28,474 nucleotides of DNA from a virus, in the IMG/VR virus record IMGVR_UViG_3300017743_000083, positions 1 through 28,474 of that record; one strand, 5' to 3'. The translations under genes were made by a program, and so were the position numbers. The notes beneath the pieces are model-generated. The model saw only the letters and a program-made list of their open reading frames with translations. It ran no database searches and was not told where the DNA came from. This document shows, piece by piece, positions 24,001-28,474 of this stretch (position 1 is its first letter; each line of letters opens with the position of its first letter).

Positions 24001-25519
24001 TGCCGTCAATACCACTTAATTCAAAATTTTCATCTAAAGGATTTTTAGTATCATATTCAAATCCTAAAATTTGAGGCTCACCATCTAATTCAAAATCAAC
24101 TTGACCTGTCTCTTGATCTCTTGAAATAACTCTTACTCTTTTTTTTCTACCTTGAAGATCATAGACATCTATATGTGAACCATCATCAATATCATCTTTA
24201 GTAGTCTTTGGTCGCCAGTCAGGACCATTGTCATCAAACGGAGTTAACTCAACTGTATCAAATCCAAACGGATCAAGTTCTTCATCTACGTCCATGTCGT
24301 AGTAATCGTCATCAGCTAATACAGTTTGAAAACCGCCAGTGGGTGTTGAGCCACCCATATTGTCAATGCCTTCAGCTATTTCTTTTTCTGCATCGATAGC
24401 AGCTTTGATTCTGCGTGTCTTTGCTTTAGCAAACGGATAAACAATTGCAGTTAAAGTACCGCCCGCAATACCACCTAAAATTCCTTCGTATTGATTTTCT
24501 GCCCAACCAATAGTTTTTTCTGGGTCTAAGAACATCTGCTCAATATAATCTTGTGCAATAGCTTGAGCGTATTCTTGGCCACCCTCAAGAAAGGCTCCAG
24601 ACACCGCGCCTGTAAACACATCACCAGTAACTTGGGCTAATCTATTGTTGCCCATCTTTTTAGCAACACCTTCAATAATTGGATTCTTACCAATAATTTT
24701 ACCAAGAATACTATATGACATAGCAGTCTTAGCTTTACCGCCCTTACTAAGTTTAGATAACTTACTTGCAACTAAACCTATTGGTGCTGCTTCTAATGTA
24801 CCTAAACCAAAGGAAGCTCCTACAGCTTTTGAAAATTCAATATCATATTCATCATAACCTAAACTTCTAGCACGTTCAGCCATATCACCTGCTGCCATGC
24901 CACCACCTAAAGCAGCCATCATACCTATACCTGCTAATGGCCCACCAACGGCAGTACCTGCTACACCTGCACCAATGAAACCACCGAGATTACCAAACAC
25001 ATAACCAAGGTCATCAACCCAATCATCGTCTGTAAAATCTACTTCACCAAACCATTCACGATTAGCATCACGGACAGCTTGTCCAGCTTTCCATAAAGTA
25101 CTGTCATTACCACTTGCAAATTCTTCAAAGAAATTTTTATAATTATCATCAGTTGCAGTTCCTGCCGCAACTGCTTCAGAAATACCTTGTAACGCTAGAC
25201 CACCAGTATCGATCACACCGCTCATAAGACTTTGACTAAATCTACTTATAGCTCCACGATCATCAAAAGAATTTTCAGTAACTTGTGGCACCAATAAATT
25301 ACGCATAGTTGGATCGCCAGAAACATATTGCGATACTTGAAATGCTTGAGCGTTAGGATTTAATTCTGAAAAATCCATTGACTGACCTTTTAATAAGGCA
25401 GGCTCATAATTAGCAAGTGGATTAGAGAGTAGATTAAGTTCAATATCTCTAGCGTCAGCATTCAGCCGTTGTTCTCTAGATGCAATTGGATTCTGCTCTT
25501 CTTCTAAGTTCTTAACCAT
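18056..25519 (-). CDS. Giant internal virion / DNA-ejection protein with metallopeptidase motif (2487 aa)
   Basis: This is the last of the ejection-type genes. Near the N-terminus are Gly/Ala-rich hydrophobic stretches (about 171-212 and 343-363) suited to membrane insertion. A zincin motif HEVGH lies at 983-987, after SILSTVA, with a possible third ligand at E1105 (AEWFAEQ). A long charged helical region, probably coiled coil, spans about 1540-1635. Hydrophobic stretches recur at about 1897-1932 and 2173-2210. The C-terminal third resembles domains of phage 'polyvalent' proteins that travel with the DNA, among which predicted metallopeptidases have been described. It probably leaves the capsid during infection and helps DNA cross the envelope; the peptidase could cut envelope or host proteins (inference). 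No lysozyme or transglycosylase motif is recognised. AAGGA precedes the ATG. Confidence 0.8.
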   Translation of the reverse strand: MVKNLEEEQNPIASREQRLNADARDIELNLLSNPLANYEPALLKGQSMDFSELNPNAQAFQVSQYVSGDPTMRNLLVPQVTENSFDDRGAISRFSQSLMSGVIDTGGLALQGISEAVAAGTATDDNYKNFFEEFASGNDSTLWKAGQAVRDANREWFGEVDFTDDDWVDDLGYVFGNLGGFIGAGVAGTAVGGPLAGIGMMAALGGGMAAGDMAERARSLGYDEYDIEFSKAVGASFGLGTLEAAPIGLVASKLSKLSKGGKAKTAMSYSILGKIIGKNPIIEGVAKKMGNNRLAQVTGDVFTGAVSGAFLEGGQEYAQAIAQDYIEQMFLDPEKTIGWAENQYEGILGGIAGGTLTAIVYPFAKAKTRRIKAAIDAEKEIAEGIDNMGGSTPTGGFQTVLADDDYYDMDVDEELDPFGFDTVELTPFDDNGPDWRPKTTKDDIDDGSHIDVYDLQGRKKRVRVISRDQETGQVDFELDGEPQILGFEYDTKNPLDENFELSGIDGKETKIKPKDLSNEQLLALLADRRTRIKDRKKTSDKFGAGQDTYYSAMRDGFALKKEAEKRGIYNKPTAETKAVKETVEELDPKDIADTATTILDDGYYTIDNRPSVQRARAANKNSADQNSTRAAIDKKDLKGKFIGKVGFITKAQAENLAKSFNLKSKFIDPTRAQLRSGVGAFQLAGSNSDSRFTFQDFDNQSNVGGANIPQIIVTKMPGKTGSRYIINDTQDNLNNLNSYIEEGINAIPIQFVEEGTDRNKPAVRAKQKSQIDEASNEIVDIFLPDGTRLEYDKRSWSNTFGQEEKKVVKKKTKGPAVPTKSTPKFGPFGDTLDGKVVGTDTVPSYALEYMEQMLAKLNMSNINIFVTTDKDRDGNGHLTEKVAKKHSVYANPSSDKRRAKFKNELSEQGLTRGNVYIVGRAQKKFAGHIQHEFGPDFEINKTYTINLDTSSTSYQIKRMFDTFNEADLNRSVDDMSILSTVAHEVGHIMEWELFNNSDTATKRAVLLDYLKYLQIGKTYQNLTFTKSNPLSRLAAFAGNQHTAEIYRNSDGSFNNDALMKDITDFQNYEVKYGGTVVSGGVERPSKKRDYNIPNKDQVYHGSFAEWFAEQSSRWALTNIPPKTLSEKFFAKVAEFWKRLFKTITPVDSISKMYETRSQNPLWAHDYPNKQPPPGIRSNFTSWGRFDTAEDQKATSRYGVPNEKAPFNITDKRIQKYLDERFVMNELGVVEDRNQPLGFEGVIDRSIDTNIGFNGELKDGLPISKIIEDPEIVEAVEKSVERTEAEAKVIVDEMTEEEKLAELAEPIVPDEAGVESDSGDGDGTSDKKAPKKWKVNFLKWVQSPLKLWSMRNPDGTYVYPQVRKVIEKFQFNTQSVTSKMSRIFKRYNDVWRKVPEAERADVSAVIVEGDRQGKKYSLAELQEGIVIGDKTIKLTKEGIDGYNETRNTLDELGTLINEHNDNIRPKATKRLNDLLADVKKTFDSLETPKFKDAGKVEIVERIKDPKTKNILGYVVALPDGWSMKFTKKDFPEVNNPNGKQLEKLIMESDAVKAAQEIAIAKAKADFEAERAEIDIIESLKEREEIYNELKRVYRTPKLRNAEKAKLREENINRLNDRIREIEKEIGYKRGYKNSNPYQLELNRQIVMIDIENSRIKPEFDIKTNDGYLPHIWFGSHSVRIVSADGKVKNIFSEQGYFDTDAQARQAAENFIEANPKYKDDKIVVVNRGTTWADSAVSATILNDKTIEKLAVSLTADQLEDVRTGRQSLAQINRDLNVKMGDRRVTASFEKERLGAEGYSTDTQKILGSHIQNVMRFLILDEMKYDANEIQQALDDGKYSSVDNLMKDEFRNFINDISNVEGGFENTFDSVFDSFFNTVDNSIDTLTKGKVKGLDRATLYSGMTGLGAAGVVGIFGAPVIGLIIGVPLGMMVYGRVKASSDAGIVSEDGSTKVFDPTIQAILGISAHTKLGMFMNLLSPIVNLSQTVINTSALYSYSEIVQSYGILSRYTRGKMTGTDTEFTTMWDQRFDEGGVDVDQGLFTDGTEMNLDRGTIAKYSMFLFQKAEVFNRMMAYTAGHTRATNNGKTEKQARFDGQKAWNDTQFFYDKSDTSKILRIKGLKVGTQFKNFLFKQTAFTLGIWKDAELNPFNPKTRLEKDDGTIETAEEAVARIKEMRKVMLKQLLHIYILAGALGLPGLQALDWLIRSLFGDEYSPVKFLMRTNLDAHANGEATGMMGDLFVKGLPTLVGQDISSRVGLGNRFIPYNDRLSIGDNLMDQFKGPFISTLINARKLQEAGATFGDQTVNITSGIGKPLKGIEMLAGGQDLAVLATTDMSTLQLYAETVMKNLASPSNIVYTSGYKSGQVVSNKVSRLDVFNYMIGGRPTKFSLESDLNELLMFDDNNLDRETKKVYTDMAYVYTRYAKTDPEKFREELNRIRTEAREDDIPINNGYIRRMFRNLRNPRAINTVKKLRKSQRPEYLKYIKDMK

Positions 25520-25539
25520 TAATGATGTTCCTTGATTAT

Positions 25540-26772
25540 TTAGTAGCCAACAAAATCTTCTAGTTTACCACCAGAAGCTACCCATGCTTTTTGATCTGCT
25601 GTTAAGTTACCTTGACCAACTTCAGATAAAAGATTGTTAACATTTACGTTTTGATTGTCAGTTTTATTTAAACTTTTTTGATAACTCTCTGAACGCATAA
25701 TATCATACAATGTAGTTTGAGTGCCATTCAACGTCACTTTAACTTTTTTCTTTTGTGCATCTGTTTTTTCACCATGCATTGAAACTACCGATTGTATCTC
25801 TTGATTAACTTTAAATCCTTGTTCTTGGTTGTCACCATCCATAGTAATTTGAAAACCATTGTCTTCATCATATTCTGGCATACCAATTTTATTATCAACG
25901 ATGTTAGCAAGGTAATTATCAGAATAAAAACTAGCATCAGGATCCATTTCTCGTAATGATATTGCAACTTGGTTCCAATCAGTCTCTGAATACTTAGTAC
26001 CAGTGTCACCGTCAGTGAAATCTCTAGTATTCTGTTTTACAATGTTTTCATAGATCTCACTAGTTGTTTTAGCTTCATCAAGTTTAGCCGCTCTATTCTC
26101 TTTAGCAGTTTCTAATGCAGATAATTTTCTTGCATCAGCTTTATCAACTGTATCACCAACTGATTGCGCAACGGTTCCTAAGAAGTCATCACCTGCACCT
26201 TTTGAGTTAGCCATCATAGCTAATCCAAAATCCAAAAGATTCCGTGGAGCGGTACTGTCTTTGTCGGTAAATTTATCCCATTGTTTTTTAAAGAAACCTC
26301 TTTTATCTAATTCTTTAGGAAGTTTTCCACCTTTTCTTTGTTCGTCAGTTGGACCACTTTTATCAGTTTTTTTGTTATTAGATTTTCTTTGCTCATCAGT
26401 CATAGTTTTAACCGATTGAACTTTTTCTTTTGGTGCTTCGTATTTTGCCCCTGCATTAAAATTATCTTCAGAATAAATTTCATTCATTGCATCCTCAAAC
26501 GCAGGGCTTCCAGGTAGTGGGTTAGAAGTTAAACCATAAGGATTAATTTGTTCTTTTGATTTAGCTTTTTCCATCATGGCATTATACCCACTATTGGCAG
26601 CGTCTTTTAATGGTTGAAGCTGTTCACTAATAGGTGCAAAACCTTGTTTAATATTAGGATCGCCTGGTGGAAGAAACTGAAAAAAAGGTACTCCATATTT
26701 TTCTTCAAATGCAGATTTCTCTTTATCATTATTAACTAGACTTTGAAAATATGTTACTTGATCTCTATTCAT
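25540..26772 (-). CDS. Internal virion / DNA-injection protein (410 aa)
   Basis: The middle contains RNLLDFGLAMMANSKGAGDDFLG (two pieces, about 177-199) followed by a helical VAQSVGDTVDKADARKL, an arrangement common in podovirus ejection proteins. The N-terminal 175 residues are flexible and polar, with TDEQRK twice (125-130 and 142-147). The C-terminal half mixes helices and strands. No membrane segment is visible. The start follows GGAGGAGG and overlaps the previous stop as TAATG. Its place between the Gln-rich protein and the giant protein supports an internal core or injection role. Confidence 0.7.
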   Translation of the reverse strand: MNRDQVTYFQSLVNNDKEKSAFEEKYGVPFFQFLPPGDPNIKQGFAPISEQLQPLKDAANSGYNAMMEKAKSKEQINPYGLTSNPLPGSPAFEDAMNEIYSEDNFNAGAKYEAPKEKVQSVKTMTDEQRKSNNKKTDKSGPTDEQRKGGKLPKELDKRGFFKKQWDKFTDKDSTAPRNLLDFGLAMMANSKGAGDDFLGTVAQSVGDTVDKADARKLSALETAKENRAAKLDEAKTTSEIYENIVKQNTRDFTDGDTGTKYSETDWNQVAISLREMDPDASFYSDNYLANIVDNKIGMPEYDEDNGFQITMDGDNQEQGFKVNQEIQSVVSMHGEKTDAQKKKVKVTLNGTQTTLYDIMRSESYQKSLNKTDNQNVNVNNLLSEVGQGNLTADQKAWVASGGKLEDFVGY

Positions 26773-27797
26773 TAGTAACCTCCTCCTTGACCAAACATTC
26801 CACCTGCACCAAGTAGTGATGCAAAGGCTCCAATGTTGCCCGCTAAATTATTGTTGCCAGGACCATAAGTTGTTGACGTAGTTGGATACGCTGCTCCTGT
26901 TAATGCTCCTTGGCGAATTGCTAAGTTACGCAATGGATAATCTCTTTGTTGTAAGAAATCATTGTACTTATAGTCTTCACCTTGTTGAGCAAATTGTTGA
27001 TTGGCTGCTCCAACAGATTGACCTGCAAGTAAAGCCTTCATCGCCTCTGCGTTTTGTGCGCCTTGCATTTGACCCATCATACCGTAGGCTTGATTACTTA
27101 AACCACGATTTTGTAATTGAGCCGCTTGATTGAGTTGGCCAGTCTTCATTAAGTTAGCAATGTTTTGTTGATCAGCACTCATCTGACTTGCACGGTCTTG
27201 ATTAAATTGTTGTTGTGCATTTTGGAAACCTTGATTTAAAGTTCCAGATAAGAATTGATTGACTTGATTATTTGTATTTTGTTGTAATTGCGAATTTTCT
27301 AGTGCCGTTCTATTATTACCAAATGCACCTCGTGCAGCTTGTCGTCTTCTCAACTGTGCTTGTTGGTCAGAACCTTGCTGATTGATTGTTTGCAATCCTT
27401 GATTAATAACTTGTTGCTGATATGGATTCATATACTGAGCAGCTTGTTGTGCGCCAAACTGTTGTGACGTAATTGAATTAGGATCAGCAATAGTCATAGC
27501 ACTAGAGCCAGCGTTATTTGCGATACCAGACATTGCTTTAGTATAGTTTTGACTACCTGGTGCTGTATAATTGCCATCGACATCATACATATTTTTTAAG
27601 TAGTCAGTACCTCGTGTTTGCAAATCATTTTGTTTTGCAAATCGTTGAGCTGGATCCGCATCATTGTATTGCTGATATGGCGAAGCTGCAATTGTATCCG
27701 CCATTGTAATATTTTTCTTTGTCGCATCTCTTAACCAATCAGGTATTTCTGTTGCCTGAACTTGAATTGGATTTTGACCTCCGCCACCCATGCACAT
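26772..27797 (-). CDS. Gln-rich internal virion / injection protein (341 aa)
   Basis: The start MCMGGGG is followed by a helical, Gln/Asn/Ala-rich body. A helix with QQVINQGLQTINQQG leads to RRRQAARGAFGNNRTAL (about 149-166); the 'ARGAFG(G/N)xR' pattern recurs in phage virion proteins delivered with the DNA. The end is glycine-rich with a hydrophobic stretch (LAGNIGAFASLLGAGGMFG), possibly membrane-active. AAGGAGA precedes the ATG (27797). It lies upstream of the other two ejection proteins, in the position that gp14-like proteins hold in T7-type phages, but sequence similarity to T7 gp14 was not tested. Confidence 0.7.
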   Translation of the reverse strand: MCMGGGGQNPIQVQATEIPDWLRDATKKNITMADTIAASPYQQYNDADPAQRFAKQNDLQTRGTDYLKNMYDVDGNYTAPGSQNYTKAMSGIANNAGSSAMTIADPNSITSQQFGAQQAAQYMNPYQQQVINQGLQTINQQGSDQQAQLRRRQAARGAFGNNRTALENSQLQQNTNNQVNQFLSGTLNQGFQNAQQQFNQDRASQMSADQQNIANLMKTGQLNQAAQLQNRGLSNQAYGMMGQMQGAQNAEAMKALLAGQSVGAANQQFAQQGEDYKYNDFLQQRDYPLRNLAIRQGALTGAAYPTTSTTYGPGNNNLAGNIGAFASLLGAGGMFGQGGGY

Positions 27798-27809
27798 AAT
27801 TGTATCTCC

Positions 27810-28250
27810 TTATAATTTTGTGGTGTAAATTCCGCCTGCTCGTGTAAAGCCTGCTTTATTAAAAAATTTATCTTTTGCTTCAATATGTCTGCCGTCTAAG
27901 ACTGACATAATTAAAGGTTGTTTGTGTTTGTTAGAAAACTTTTTTAGTTTTTTTAAAAGTTGTTGACCAACCCCTGTATGTTGTACAGAGGAGTCAACGT
28001 AAAAGAACGCATCAAATAATCCACCTTCATCTGAGAACCACATGTTATTCCAATAGCAACCGATAGTACCATTGAGAATGCCTTGTTTATCTTGACTCAC
28101 CCAACACATTTTATTCGTAACATGTTGAGAGATATATTTAACGGCACGTTCTTGATTGATTGCTGGATAAGTTGTACTCGCTTCTGAGTGCATCTTTTCC
28201 AACATGATAAAGATATCAATCACATCTTCTTGAAGGGCTAGTCTAATCAT
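27810..28250 (-). CDS. GNAT-fold acetyltransferase-like protein in virion gene block (146 aa)
   Basis: The acetyl-CoA binding signature is present after a beta-strand (LFDAFFYVDSSVQHTGVGQQLLKKL, in pieces): QHTGVG at 90-95 matches the Q/R-x-x-G-x-G/A motif, followed by the expected helix. The rest fits the GNAT fold, with a C-terminal DKFFNKAGFTRAGGIY strand-helix. GNAT-like genes occur among tail and internal-protein genes of several marine podophages, so it could modify a virion or host protein; the substrate is unknown. The start overlaps the upstream stop as TAATG. Confidence 0.8.
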   Translation of the reverse strand: MIRLALQEDVIDIFIMLEKMHSEASTTYPAINQERAVKYISQHVTNKMCWVSQDKQGILNGTIGCYWNNMWFSDEGGLFDAFFYVDSSVQHTGVGQQLLKKLKKFSNKHKQPLIMSVLDGRHIEAKDKFFNKAGFTRAGGIYTTKL

Positions 28251-28474
28251 TATTCGTAATTGTAAATTCCTCTATTGATAGTTCTTTTTAAAGGATCATT
28301 TAATAATTGTGCTAATTCTTCTTCTGATAGAAGTTCTAACGGTTTATTAAATTCAGCTAACGCTTTAGCTTTAAGTTCTGCTTGTTCATCAGAAGCATCT
28401 TGAGCAGCCCCTGCGGTCATTGAACCTGCAGTTGACGCTCCCGCATTGATTGCAGTTGATGCATTCATACCACC
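28250..28474 (-). CDS. Partial gene at window edge, Ala/Ser-rich virion-type protein
   Basis: Only the 3' part is present. The frame stays open through the right edge of the window: two glycine codons precede the first visible ATG at 28468, and no ribosome binding site can be seen, so the real start is probably outside. The visible part is Ala/Ser/Gly-rich, then helical with an acidic LSEEELAQLL, and ends NRGIYNYE. Its stop overlaps the GNAT start. It is probably a virion or head-tail associated protein, by position only. Confidence 0.6.
   Translation of the reverse strand, partial: GGMNASTAINAGASTAGSMTAGAAQDASDEQAELKAKALAEFNKPLELLSEEELAQLLNDPLKRTINRGIYNYE

Overview
The window is one continuous piece of a temperate, AT-rich double-stranded DNA phage genome, most likely a short-tailed (podovirus-like) phage of a low-GC marine bacterium. 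Four things support this: an integrase gene directly followed by a phage attachment site; a CI-like repressor next to a divergent control region; a replication and recombination gene set; and a block of DNA-ejection (internal virion) proteins ending in a giant 2487-residue protein. The very AT-rich coding, the dense 4-base or 1-base gene overlaps and several small exported proteins recall phages of SAR11-like marine alphaproteobacteria. The host is an inference and no database search was possible. Terminase, portal, capsid, tail, RNA polymerase, DNA polymerase and a recognisable endolysin are not in this window.

Layout. (1) 1-1393, + strand: a compact operon of six small unknown genes, translationally coupled by ATGA or TAATG overlaps, plus a doubtful 17-codon frame. 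(2) 1390-1893, - strand: one basic unknown protein. Upstream of it, 1894-2144 is a non-coding region with a long hairpin and eight inverted AAGATG/CATCTT hexamers, a candidate replication origin or operator cluster. (3) 2145-10956, - strand: the replication and recombination operon. It holds a primase-helicase, a Cas4/RecB-like Fe-S nuclease, a DUF3310 protein, an SF2 helicase, a Sak4-like RecA ATPase and several unknown proteins, including a 59-residue gene behind a structured leader. (4) 10957-11217: divergent control region. (5) 11218-13388, + strand: lysogeny operon of repressor, AlpA/excisionase-like protein and tyrosine integrase. (6) 13372-13577: attP, with the 5' half of a tRNA-Phe gene flanked by repeated arm-type sites. 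(7) 13565-18055, - strand: lysis and envelope region of small membrane or exported proteins, including a 618-residue secreted acidic protein, a holin candidate and an HNH endonuclease. (8) 18056-28474, - strand: ejection-protein block with a zinc-metallopeptidase motif in the giant protein, two injection-type proteins, a GNAT-like protein and a truncated gene at the edge.

How it works together (inference): the repressor and integrase side sets up and maintains lysogeny by recombination at a host tRNA-Phe gene. On induction the leftward replication operon copies the genome, using a fused primase-helicase and annealing-type recombination. The leftward late genes then provide the ejection machinery and the membrane or envelope functions.
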